DNA of 64,000 bases from contig NZ_JAHLPT010000003.1 in assembly GCF_018918025.1 (NCBI RefSeq), positions 124,001 through 188,000 on the forward strand. Direction: 5' to 3'. The number at the start of each line of letters is the position of its first letter. The first letter of the stretch is position 1. A program made the position numbers and the translations under genes. Below are positions 16,368-23,319 of this stretch, one piece after another. The notes beneath the pieces are model-generated. The model was given only the letters and a program-made list of their open reading frames with translations. It did no database searches and was not told the DNA's origin. Source of the DNA: Oscillibacter sp. MSJ-31 (lineage in GTDB: Bacteria > Bacillota > Clostridia > Oscillospirales > Oscillospiraceae).

Positions 16368-17294
16368 TCACCGGGCATCCCGGTCTTTGCGCTGCCGCGC
16401 CAAGTATTTGTTGTAAAAATCCATGGCCTTGACAAGCGTCTCGGTCATCTGCTTCACGAAGGTGTCCGGTCGGAAAAAGCTGCGGAGCTTGTCTACCGGC
16501 ACCTTCACATATTCCACCTGATTGCCCTTAACCTCGGACAGAAGCTGCAGCACTGCGTCATCCGTGAGAGTCTGCGCCTCACTCATGCGCCGCAGCCGCC
16601 GGGCCTGAGACAAGGACGGCGTTACCTCATCGCTGTCCATCACGGAGAAGAGCATCTCCTGCTCGGACGGCTGCAAATAGGACAGCTCCACCGCCGGAGT
16701 CAGGGCGATCTTGCCCTCGTCCACCAGCTTCAGGATGTCGGGGATCAGGTTGGTGAGGCGGATGTATCGTTGGATTTGGTTGCGGCTGTCGCTGCTGTTT
16801 TGTGCAAGCAGTTTGTCTGTTCTCAACTTCGTCCCAAGTTGGGACGAAGTTCCCTGATGTTTCAAAGCATCGTATTTCATCTTGTACGCAAATGCTTTTT
16901 CCGATGGCAGGATGTGCTCCCTTTGCAGGTTGCTGTCCGCCATGGTGATAACAGCCTCCTCGTCCGTCAGGTCACGGATAATCACCGGCATGGTGTCCAT
17001 CCCCAGCGCCTTGCACGCTGCCAGCCGCCGGTGGCCGGAGATCAGCTCATAGCCGCCGTCAGGCAGCGACCTTGCCAGCGCCGGAGAGAGCACGCCGGCA
17101 TCGGCAATGCTCCGCATGAGCTGCGCCATTTCCTCGTCCTCCTTCACCTTAAAGGGGTGATTTCGAAAGGGTGTGAGGTCAGCCAGCGGGATTGCCTCTA
17201 CCTTTGGCTTTTTCGCATCGAGCCGTTCCTCCGTGCTCATAAAAAGCTCCTCATACCCGGTCAGCCCCAAATCAATCGATCGGTCGTTCTTCAT
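16368..17294 (-). CDS. ParB/Spo0J-like nuclease-domain protein
   Basis: 308-residue ParB/RepB-type protein. The N-terminal ParB domain (about 30-125) has the box ELISGHRRLAACKALG and the TMADSNLQRE region; a helix-turn-helix region follows (about 150-230, SRNQIQRYIRLTNLIPDIL). These proteins bind centromere-like sites and stabilise mobile elements or regulate them. The ATG at 17294 has AAGGAAGG upstream. No ParA is visible nearby. The coding sequence contains a perfect 27-bp palindrome. Confidence 0.9.
   Translation of the reverse strand: MKNDRSIDLGLTGYEELFMSTEERLDAKKPKVEAIPLADLTPFRNHPFKVKEDEEMAQLMRSIADAGVLSPALARSLPDGGYELISGHRRLAACKALGMDTMPVIIRDLTDEEAVITMADSNLQREHILPSEKAFAYKMKYDALKHQGTSSQLGTKLRTDKLLAQNSSDSRNQIQRYIRLTNLIPDILKLVDEGKIALTPAVELSYLQPSEQEMLFSVMDSDEVTPSLSQARRLRRMSEAQTLTDDAVLQLLSEVKGNQVEYVKVPVDKLRSFFRPDTFVKQMTETLVKAMDFYNKYLARQRKDRDAR
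16825..16851. repeat. Perfect 27-bp palindrome inside the parB-like gene
   Basis: The arms AACTTCGTCCCAA (16825-16837) and TTGGGACGAAGTT (16839-16851) are exact inverted complements around a single G. It falls in codons for SSQLGTKL in the linker before the helix-turn-helix. Its length and perfection make it a candidate binding site for the ParB-like protein itself. Confidence 0.7.
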
Positions 17295-17307
17295 CGAATC
17301 CTTCCTT

Positions 17308-17586
17308 TCATCGTATAATCGTCTTGTCCTCTTGGGGCGGTCGCTGATTTCGCAGCACCTGCTTTTCCCGCGGGGAGAGGTAGGGGTCGTTTTCCGCCCA
17401 CGCATCCATTTCACACGCCAAGAGGGCTTTCAGCTTTGGGTTATCCTCAATCATGTTATAGGCGGTTTGCTTTTGCTTCCGAAGCCGGGAAAGCTCTGCG
17501 GTGCAGGCGGCGCAGGACTTTTTCAGCTCGACCCTCTCCGCAGGATCGGCGCAGCCTCGCTGCTTATTGCGGATTTTTCCTGGCAT
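17308..17586 (-). CDS. Small Cys-containing hypothetical protein
   Basis: 92-residue basic protein (MPGKIRNKQRGCADPAERVE) with a CAAC pair and a helical body. It starts inside the 3' end of the relaxase gene (23-nt overlap) and ends 14 nt before the ParB-like gene. Its ribosome site (GGGAAT) is weak. It could be an independent small protein or a frame-shifted C-terminal piece of the unusually short relaxase; the sequence does not decide. Confidence 0.45.
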   Translation of the reverse strand: MPGKIRNKQRGCADPAERVELKKSCAACTAELSRLRKQKQTAYNMIEDNPKLKALLACEMDAWAENDPYLSPREKQVLRNQRPPQEDKTIIR

Positions 17587-18457
17587 ATTCCCGTGCGTAG
17601 GGCCTCATGAATTCAAAATAGCGCCGGGTCACACGGATGTCCCGCTGGTTCTCCAGCAGCCTGTCCTGCAGCGCCTCCTTGTCATATTCGGCTCCCAGCC
17701 GGAAGGTGCGCATACACTTTTTAGCGCTTAGAGAGCGGATGGTGGCGTACCTGTGGTAGGGATCACACGCGAACACATAGCCCTTCTTCCGCAGCACGGC
17801 ACTCAGCTCCGTCCAGCTGCTCGACATCGTCAGTGCCTCGTCCAGCGCCCGCCGCATAAGGTTGTATCGGGTGGGCTCACCGTTCTTTTCGGCAAAGTAG
17901 ACCGACCGCGCCGTTTTATGCCGCTGGGGATTTTTCACCACCGACAGGCCATGCTCCTTGCAGACATGGTCGGACATATCCCGCAGCTTGTAATAGACCT
18001 CGTATTTTGCCTCCAGCTTTTTACCCGTCCACATATTCACCGGATTCACAACAAAGTGGTTGTGATAAGTGCCGGTGTTGAAGTGAGTGGCAACAAGCAC
18101 CTGCCGGTCGTTCCCCCAAAGCCGCCGCGCCGTCTCCACGCCGATGAGATGGCATTCCTCCGCCGTGACCTCACCGGTCTTGAAGGACTGGTAGGCGTGG
18201 TAGGCCACATTGCCGCCGGCTTTGCCGAAGCGCCTCTGCACGGCAGCCATCTCCCTTGCGGCAGACTCCGCCCTGCAGCCAATTCCGGTAACGGCGTATT
18301 GCTGCTCCCCCTCATCCAGAGTTTTTTCTTTGTCGGCAGCATACAGCAGCACCTGCTCCAGGTCGCTCAGCTTGGTCTTGCTAGGGTTGGTGCAGTAGTC
18401 CACCACACGGCTGACGCTGTCATGGATCGCCCAGATCTTCGTCACCGCCATCGGCAT
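17564..18457 (-). CDS. Relaxase / mobilisation nuclease domain protein (short)
   Basis: 297-residue relaxase of the MobP/MobQ-like family. The start MPMAVTKIWAIHDSVSRVVDYC is typical, and the metal-binding motif THFNTGTYHNHFVVN (about residues 135-150) holds the expected histidines. Relaxases nick oriT and covalently bind the strand through an N-terminal Tyr; a candidate Tyr is in RVVDYC. Family members are usually 400-550 residues, so the C-terminal region is missing or moved to another frame. The start lacks a strong Shine-Dalgarno site. Confidence 0.82.
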   Translation of the reverse strand: MPMAVTKIWAIHDSVSRVVDYCTNPSKTKLSDLEQVLLYAADKEKTLDEGEQQYAVTGIGCRAESAAREMAAVQRRFGKAGGNVAYHAYQSFKTGEVTAEECHLIGVETARRLWGNDRQVLVATHFNTGTYHNHFVVNPVNMWTGKKLEAKYEVYYKLRDMSDHVCKEHGLSVVKNPQRHKTARSVYFAEKNGEPTRYNLMRRALDEALTMSSSWTELSAVLRKKGYVFACDPYHRYATIRSLSAKKCMRTFRLGAEYDKEALQDRLLENQRDIRVTRRYFEFMRPYAREYARKNPQ

Positions 18458-18539
18458 TTGTATGCTTCTGTCGATAGCTGGACCATAGTTGAAGTCCCAC
18501 TGGGACAAACGGGCTGGTAACGTCACATAGCTGCTGCGT

Positions 18540-19189
18540 TCAGCCGGATACATCTGTTCCTGTGTTCATTTTTGAAATGATGTCGGAGAGGAAGCTGTCT
18601 GCGTTCCCGGACCTCAGGTCCTTTTTCTGAAGCAGCAGCGCGCATTCATCGTCGCAGACCACAAGCCACAGATGCAATGATTCAAAGGCGCTCTTTATCC
18701 GTGTATAAGAGAGATGTTCTTCGTTCTCCTCCGCGCAGATCATTATGCCGGCATCCTCGAAGCGGATGGCGGTTTTTGAGTTTTTCCCAATCAACGGCCC
18801 CGCCGCAGCTCCAGCGCTTTCCGCGCCTCCTTTTTGCAGGATGCCGGTATGCGCGGCGGCGTTCTTCCGCGAGCAAGGGCAAACTCCAGCAGGCCTGCAA
18901 TAATCACGGCTCCGCCCACAATGATCACATCGGTGGTTCTTGGCGGCATCAAGCCAAGAATCAATGTCAAAAGGCCCAAAGCCAGCAGGAACACGCCATA
19001 AATGCGGCAGCGCACTGTCCGCCTTTCGCGCGCCGGGCCTTTCGCGGCGTGAGTTCTGATGCGGTCTATCGCATTCCACATAGCGGGGCAGCGCTGCCGA
19101 CTCTCAGCTTCCAAATGCCGGTGCAGCAGTTCTGCGGTTTCTCTGTCCACGGCGGGGTCATCGCAGTTGCTTATTTGAAAAAGATACAT
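18540..19189 (-). pseudogene. Frameshifted YcxB-like membrane protein gene
   Basis: The 5' part (start 19189, MYLFQISNCDDPAVD) encodes two membrane segments (CRIYGVFLLALGLLTLILGL and VIIVGGAVIIAGLLEFALA) and stops at 18791. Immediately after, a different frame encodes KTAIRFEDAGIMICAEENEE through LLLQKKDLRSGNADSFL to 18540, which has the pattern of the YcxB C-terminal domain. The two halves together have the normal YcxB order (N terminus, two membrane helices, soluble domain), so a single frameshift near 18790-18800 best explains them. Confidence 0.6.
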
Positions 19190-19239
19190 GTGCTTCTTCG
19201 TTTCGAAATCGGCTCATTGAGAGTGCCAGAAAATTCCAT

Positions 19240-19283
19240 TCACAGCATATCGGACTGCCACCGGGCAGTCCGATATGCTGTGA
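19240..19283. repeat. 20-bp perfect inverted repeat
   Basis: TCACAGCATATCGGACTGCC (19240-19259) is followed by a 4-nt loop and its exact complement (19264-19283). There is no U run on either side, so it is not an ordinary intrinsic terminator. It lies in a 310-base stretch without a clear intact gene, between the frameshifted YcxB-like gene and the truncated hydrolase. Confidence 0.8.
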
Positions 19284-19327
19284 TGTGCTGATAGTTCCTT
19301 GCATGAGAACTGCCGACCGCTTGCGTC

Positions 19328-19452
19328 CTATTTTTCAAACAGGTACAGCAGGTATCCGTAGCCCTCGGCCTCCATTTTTTCGTAGGGGACGAAGCGCAGC
19401 CGCTGAGCAGCAGCACCGAGGCGAAAAGCAGTGCCAATACGCTTCGATGCAT
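19328..19452 (-). pseudogene. Lipoprotein-like remnant
   Basis: A frame starting at 19452 encodes MHRSVLALLFASVLLLSGCA, a clear lipoprotein signal with lipobox LSGC. A plausible continuation (RFVPYEKMEAEGYGYLLYLF then stop at 19328) lies in another frame a few bases later, suggesting a truncated, frameshifted lipoprotein gene. The call rests on the signal sequence only. Confidence 0.35.
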
Positions 19453-19499
19453 GCGCCAACCTATAAAGAAAAGCTGTTTGGCACGGCGGGTGGTCGCTG

Positions 19500-20288
19500 A
19501 TGGCAGTATCTGCAGGCATGATCGCAAAAGCCGCGGCGACGGCGCTCTCTAACGAAAAGCTGCGCAAAGGCGTGGGATGGACGCTGGTCGCAATTCTCTC
19601 GCCAGTCATTGTACTCATCGCACTTCTGTGTTCTATTGGCTCCGGAGGTGCGGATCACAACAACCAAGCGGTAGCTGCAGCCTTCTATGGTGTGAGTTAC
19701 TCAACAGAAGTACCCGCAGAATTCCGGTATCATATTGAGGAGATGCGTACCGCTTTTTCTCTTCTGGATTCGGCAGTGGCTTCCGTCAATGGACAGACGG
19801 AGAGCGGAAACGGCCTTGACCCGATTCGAGTCAAGGCCGTTTTTTATTCCCTCTGCTTTGGCGAGGATGCGCCGTCCGCACGGGCGGCAAGCCGCTTTGT
19901 GGAGTGCTTCTACACTTGGGAAACCCGTACCCGCACGGTAGAAGTGGAGAACGAGGATGGCACGGTTACCAGTACAACAGAAGAATACACCGTCGCTGTT
20001 CCGGTTTCGTTATATCAGGCGTATGCCAATCTGGAAGCGGAGCTTGACCGGACGATCACAGAGGATGATAAGAGCAACATCAACCACATCTATACCATGA
20101 TCGCCGGCGCCGCAGGCGGCGGCAGCTACAGCGGCGAGTATCTCCGAGGCGACGGAGCCAGCATTGAGCTGGACATCTCCGGCTTTGTTGATCCCGCCAA
20201 TAAAAATGCAGCCGACCTTGTGACCTACGCCATCCACGCATGGGAGTCCGGCTGGGGCTATGTAGGACAGAGAGCAGGAAGGCCGTAA
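19500..20288 (+). pseudogene. Truncated CD1108-type conjugation hydrolase
   Basis: 262 codons. The protein has one N-terminal membrane segment (TLVAILSPVIVLIALLCSIG, about 28-48) and an extracellular region ending ADLVTYAIHAWESGWGYV. In intact CD1108-type proteins this last string continues directly into the C40 peptidase domain (YVWG...). Here the frame leaves the family after GYV and stops at 20288, where group II intron-like sequence begins, so the peptidase domain is lost. It is on the strand opposite to the rest of element B, showing rearrangement. Confidence 0.75.
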
Positions 20289-20505
20289 TGCGAAAGCGTG
20301 AAGTGATAGAGCTCCGTCATAGAATCGATTGTGTGGGATGGCCATGTGCCTCCGCGGTCATCAACAAGGAACGGTCGCTAACTGCAAGACCGGGAAAACA
20401 CGCCGGAGTCCAAGAGCACGGCACACCTGACATTGTTATGTTTGTCATACCCGGGAGGCCTGAGTGGCTCCGCAGGAAAAAGAACTGCGGTAGGGAGTAT
20501 CGGCC
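20268..20505 (+). other. Possible group II intron 5' (domain I) fragment
   Basis: From the point where the truncated hydrolase frame breaks, the sequence (for example AACAAGGAACGGTCGCTAAC, then TGCAAGACCGGGAAAACACG, then CTGCGGTAGGGAGTAT) resembles the structured 5' region of bacterial group II introns found in Clostridial elements. The proposed 5' end is GTAGG instead of the GTGYG consensus, and no intron-encoded protein or domain V is present, so at most a fragment remains. The call is from recall of such introns, not a model search. Confidence 0.42.
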
Positions 20506-20650
20506 AAGCGCCTCGCCCCTTGTCCCATGCACGCCCCAACAATACCGGCGCACCATGAGGGTAACGGTTTCGATCTCCTTTTCCTTGTTCAAGTTCTGAA
20601 GTCCTTTCTGTTTTATAAATAGTTAGTCTACTCTAACCGTCTGCTGGAAG

Positions 20651-20684
20651 AAAAGGCAGGCCACCTGTATGCAGTCTGCCTTTT
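20651..20684. terminator. Bidirectional terminator after ferritin
   Basis: AAAAGGCAG (20651-20659) pairs with CTGCCTTTT (20676-20684). A U run follows on both strands. It lies 33 bases past the ferritin stop and separates the stress island from element B. Confidence 0.7.
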
Positions 20685-20716
20685 GCCTGATGCGAAAGCC
20701 CGCAGACGCGCGGGGC

Positions 20717-21226
20717 TTACAGCACCAGCGAGGGCGCGGTGTAGACCCGTGTCTTCAGCTCGCTGTTGAGCATATACAGCCCCTTGCTGTCTCCGCCGAA
20801 CAGCTCCATCTTGGTGATAAGGTCGGCGGCGTTCTTCTCTTCCTCGCCCTGCTCCTTAATGAACCAGTCCAGCATCTGCATGGCGCGGAAGTCCTTGGCC
20901 TCGTATGCGGCGGCGTAGATGGCATCGATGCTGGCGGTGACGAGCTTCTCATGCTCCAGTGCCTTTTTCAGCGGGGTCATGTGGTCGCCTCGTTCCCACT
21001 CCGGCTTTGCGATAGCCTCAAAGGTAACGCCCTCGCCGTTATTCTGCAAATACTGATAAAACAGCATGGCGTGATCCCGTTCCTCCTGCGCCTGTACCCG
21101 GTACCAGTTCTCAAAGCCGTCCAGTCCGACGGCGGCGTAGTAGTTGGCAAAGTCCAGATACAGATAGGCGGAGTAGAACTCCTTATTGATTTGCTCGTTG
21201 AGCAGCTTAGATACGTTAGCGTTCAT
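20717..21226 (-). CDS. Ferritin
   Basis: 169-residue non-haem ferritin of the prokaryotic FtnA type. Ferroxidase ligands are in the expected places: NKEFYSAYLYL (Glu on helix A), QAQEERDHA (Glu and His on helix B) and KEQGEEEKNA (helix D). The 24-mer cage stores iron and limits Fenton chemistry. The start at MNANVSKLLNEQ (21226) has AGGAGA upstream and overlaps the stop of a Fur-like N-terminal ORF, so the two are translationally coupled. A consensus promoter lies upstream of that ORF. Confidence 0.95.
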   Translation of the reverse strand: MNANVSKLLNEQINKEFYSAYLYLDFANYYAAVGLDGFENWYRVQAQEERDHAMLFYQYLQNNGEGVTFEAIAKPEWERGDHMTPLKKALEHEKLVTASIDAIYAAAYEAKDFRAMQMLDWFIKEQGEEEKNAADLITKMELFGGDSKGLYMLNSELKTRVYTAPSLVL

Positions 21227-21402
21227 GATACTTCTCCTCCATAAGATTGTCTTTTTCCTGCTCCCGGCAGGCGGGGCAGATATGCCGTACCCAGAGCGAT
21301 GCTGGGATGCTCCCTTTTCATCTCCAGGAACACCTGCTCCGCCGTGGGATGCTGCTGCAGCTCCGTTACGGCGGCCAATATCTCCTCTGCGTATTTTGGC
21401 AT
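21223..21402 (-). pseudogene. Fur/PerR N-terminal fragment coupled to ferritin
   Basis: A 59-codon ORF encodes MPKYAEEILAAVTELQQHPT followed by AEQVFLEMKREHPSIALGTA, a clear Fur-family winged-helix start up to the recognition helix, then 16 unrelated residues and a TGA overlapping the ferritin ATG. The dimerisation and metal-binding half (about 80 residues) is missing. It has a good ribosome site (GGAGGG) and a consensus promoter, so it is probably still translated as a leader of ferritin; whether the short peptide binds DNA is unknown. Confidence 0.8.
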
Positions 21403-21449
21403 ACCGCCAACCCTCCAAATGCAAGAATGAGTCTTATTATTTTGCTTTT

Positions 21450-21477
21450 ATTATACCTATATTTTTTTCTCTGTCAA
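21450..21477 (-). promoter_or_regulatory. Consensus promoter of Fur-fragment/ferritin operon
   Basis: On the minus strand a perfect TTGACA (21472-21477) and a perfect TATAAT (21450-21455) are separated by 16 bp. The predicted start is near 21443, about 40 nt before the Fur-fragment ATG. AT-rich sequence around the -10 could hold a regulator site, but I see no convincing Fur or PerR box. Confidence 0.8.
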
Positions 21478-21520
21478 CAACCACAAAAGGCTTGTGCCCC
21501 AAAAGCTGCCCCGAAGTACC

Positions 21521-21567
21521 TTGACAGCTTTAACTGTATCTGTTATAATCACAGCACAAACTGTATC
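21521..21567 (+). promoter_or_regulatory. Consensus promoter with two AACTGTATC repeats
   Basis: TTGACA (21521-21526) and TATAAT (21544-21549) are separated by 17 bp. The 9-mer AACTGTATC occurs in the spacer (21532-21540) and again just downstream of the start (21559-21567), 27 bp apart. This placement suits a repressor, and the second gene of the operon encodes an Rrf2-family regulator. Confidence 0.75.
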
Positions 21568-21599
21568 AGCAGAAAACACAGTTGTGTTGGAGGTTGATT

Positions 21600-22022
21600 A
21601 TGCGTCAGATATTTCTTTTTGCGGCACTTGCCACCTCGCTTGCGCTACTGAGCGGCTGCGCGCTGTCCAAGACAAAAGCGGACACGGCGGAGGACATGAC
21701 AGGCAAGGCGGCGTATCAGAAGATCAGCGCCGAGGACGCCTATGAGATGATGGTCTCGCAGGAGGTCGTGGTGGTGGACGTCCGCACCCGGGAGGAATAC
21801 GATGGCGGTCATATTGAAAACGCCGTCCTTGTGCCCAATGAGAGCATCGGGAGCGAAATGCCCGAGACGCTGCCCGATAAGGAGGCGACACTGCTGATCT
21901 ACTGCCGCAGCGGCCGCCGCAGCAAGGATGCTGCACAAAAGCTGCTGGCGCTGGGGTATCAGAGCGTCTACGACTTCGGCGGCGTCATCGACTGGCCCTA
22001 CGAGCTTGTGAAGGAGGGATGA
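21600..22022 (+). CDS. Rhodanese-domain lipoprotein
   Basis: 140-residue protein with a lipoprotein signal (MRQIFLFAALATSLALLSGC, lipobox LSGC) and a single rhodanese domain (about 48-138). The catalytic Cys is in YCRSGRRS. It is probably anchored outside the membrane and moves sulfane sulfur or acts in redox balance; the substrate is not evident. The ATG at 21600 follows TTGGAGG. The stop overlaps the start of the Rrf2 gene (ATGA), so the regulator is co-translated. Confidence 0.9.
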   Translation: MRQIFLFAALATSLALLSGCALSKTKADTAEDMTGKAAYQKISAEDAYEMMVSQEVVVVDVRTREEYDGGHIENAVLVPNESIGSEMPETLPDKEATLLIYCRSGRRSKDAAQKLLALGYQSVYDFGGVIDWPYELVKEG

Positions 22023-22441
22023 TTGTGGACAGTTCTTTTAATCTGGCCGTCCATGCGCTGGTCTTCCTGAGCCACAGTGGACGCTCCCTCAGCAGCGAAG
22101 CGCTGGCGGAGAACATCTGCACCAATCCCACCCGCGTCCGCCGGGTGCTGGCGGGGCTGAAAAAGGCGGGAATGGTGGAGACCCGGGAGGGCTTGGACGG
22201 CGGCTACCGCCTGACGGCAGACCCAGCGACGCTGACCCTGCGGCAGGTGGCGGAGGCGGTAAATACCCGCTTTGTGGACTGCGCGTGGCACAGCGGCGAC
22301 ATTGACCGGGACTGCGCCATCTGCTCCGGCATGGCGGGCGTGATGGACACGCTGTACCGGAACATGAACGAGCAGTGCGCCGCCTATATCTCGCAAATTA
22401 CCATCGCAGACATTGAAACACGACTTTTTACACAGAAATAG
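22019..22441 (+). CDS. Rrf2-family regulator
   Basis: 140-residue winged-helix regulator (VDSSFNLAVHALVFLSHSGR), with the family pattern of helix-turn-helix at about 25-60 and a Cys-containing loop (DCAWHSGDIDRDCAICSG, about 85-105). Rrf2 proteins sense Fe-S status, NO or redox stress through such cysteines. It probably controls its own operon (rhodanese, Rrf2, thioredoxin) through the repeated AACTGTATC at the promoter. Confidence 0.9.
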   Translation: MIVDSSFNLAVHALVFLSHSGRSLSSEALAENICTNPTRVRRVLAGLKKAGMVETREGLDGGYRLTADPATLTLRQVAEAVNTRFVDCAWHSGDIDRDCAICSGMAGVMDTLYRNMNEQCAAYISQITIADIETRLFTQK

Positions 22442-22450
22442 GAGGATTTT

Positions 22451-22774
22451 ATGATGCTTACCATTACGACCAACAGCTTTGAAAACGATGTTCTCCGCGC
22501 GGACAAGCCCGTGCTGGTGGATTTTTGGGCGCAGTGGTGCCCCTACTGCCGCCGTATTGCCCCGGCCTTCGACAAGGTGGGGGAGCAGTACGCCGACACG
22601 CTCATCGCTGGCAAGATCAACTACGACGAGGAGCCGCAGCTCATCGAGCGTTTCGGCATCGACACCATCCCCACGCTGATGCTCTTTAAGAGCGGCGAGG
22701 TGATCGGTTCTGTGGTAGCGCCCGGCTCCAAAGCCGCCATTGAGACATTTATCCGGGAAACGCTGGCGCAGTGA
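22451..22774 (+). CDS. Thioredoxin-like protein, WCPYC active site
   Basis: 107-residue single-domain thioredoxin. The active site is WCPYC instead of the canonical WCGPC, and the cis-Pro region is IDTIPTLMLF. The CPYC pair is the glutaredoxin-type motif and suggests a shifted redox potential or a dedicated partner. It follows the Rrf2 gene by 9 bases with AGGAGG before the start. Two adjacent ATG codons (22451 and 22454) are possible starts. Confidence 0.92.
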   Translation: MMLTITTNSFENDVLRADKPVLVDFWAQWCPYCRRIAPAFDKVGEQYADTLIAGKINYDEEPQLIERFGIDTIPTLMLFKSGEVIGSVVAPGSKAAIETFIRETLAQ

Positions 22775-22784
22775 GGGCGTGGCT

Positions 22785-22913
22785 ATGGAGCAGATCTATG
22801 ATACGCTTCCATGTAGCACGCTTCGTGTCTCCTTAGAAACCGAGGGCAACGGTCAAAGCCATCCGTTTGCGCCGTGGCCGGAATACAAAAGCGCAGCCGC
22901 AGAGATTATGTGA
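22785..22913 (+). CDS. Possible 42-residue small protein
   Basis: A short frame encodes MEQIYDTLPCSTLRVSLETE and ends at 22913, inside the Crp/Fnr-type palindrome. It has only a weak ribosome site (AGGGCG) and no recognised family. It may be real, being co-directional in the gap between two thioredoxin genes, but support is slight. Confidence 0.25.
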   Translation: MEQIYDTLPCSTLRVSLETEGNGQSHPFAPWPEYKSAAAEIM

Positions 22914-22950
22914 CACCGTCACAGTAAAACCGCTTGTCACGCGGTATACT
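22909..22950 (+). promoter_or_regulatory. Crp/Fnr-type operator and promoter of trx-trxB
   Basis: TGTGACACCGTCACA (22909-22923) is a perfect palindrome with a 3-nt centre, matching the TGTGA...TCACA half-site pattern of Crp/Fnr regulators. The -10 TATACT is at 22945-22950, which puts the operator centre about 41 bp before the predicted start and replaces a recognisable -35. This is the class II activator geometry. A site of the same design occurs at 39721-39735. Confidence 0.65.
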
Positions 22951-22981
22951 ATACCCAAACAAAGGAAAGGAGCTGACAGAT

Positions 22982-23305
22982 ATGGCAGCTATGAATATGA
23001 ATCAGGAGCAGTTTAAGCAGTTGATCCGGGAGGAAAAGCCTGTTTTGGTGGATTTCTGGGCGCCCTGGTGCGGCCATTGCCGGAGGATCGGCCCTGCGTA
23101 TGAGAAGATCGGAGAGGAATACGCGGACAGCCTCGTTGTCGGCAAGATCAATATTGACGAGGAGCCGCGGCTGGCGGGGGCCGAGGGGATCGAGGTCATC
23201 CCAACTCTGGTGCTGTACCGAAACGGAAAGGCCGTGGATTCCGTCACCGCACTCGGCTCAAAGGCAGAGATCGATCGTTTCATTCAGGAAGCCTTGGCGA
23301 AATAA
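22982..23305 (+). CDS. trxA: Thioredoxin, WCGHC active site
   Basis: 107-residue thioredoxin starting MAAMNMNQEQFKQLIREEKP. The active site is WCGHC and the cis-Pro loop IEVIPTLVLY. AAAGGAG precedes the ATG. The stop is 14 bases from thioredoxin reductase, so the two form a reductase and substrate pair under the Crp/Fnr-type promoter. The His in CGHC raises the redox potential compared with CGPC in related proteins. Confidence 0.92.
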   Translation: MAAMNMNQEQFKQLIREEKPVLVDFWAPWCGHCRRIGPAYEKIGEEYADSLVVGKINIDEEPRLAGAEGIEVIPTLVLYRNGKAVDSVTALGSKAEIDRFIQEALAK

Positions 23306-23319
23306 CGGAGGGTTCAGAT

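Larger units (their letters stand above)
14320..20600. mobile_element. Element B, decayed integrative element
   Basis: A tyrosine integrase with its 3' end facing the attachment site, an excisionase, a ParB-like protein and a relaxase are all on the minus strand and form a plausible mobilisation and integration module. Beyond the relaxase the region is degenerate: a frameshifted YcxB-like gene, a lipoprotein remnant, and a truncated conjugation hydrolase on the opposite strand joined to group II intron-like sequence. No second copy of the tRNA-Ser core was found at the right end, so the right border (about 20.6 kb, before the ferritin terminator) is approximate. Confidence 0.65.
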
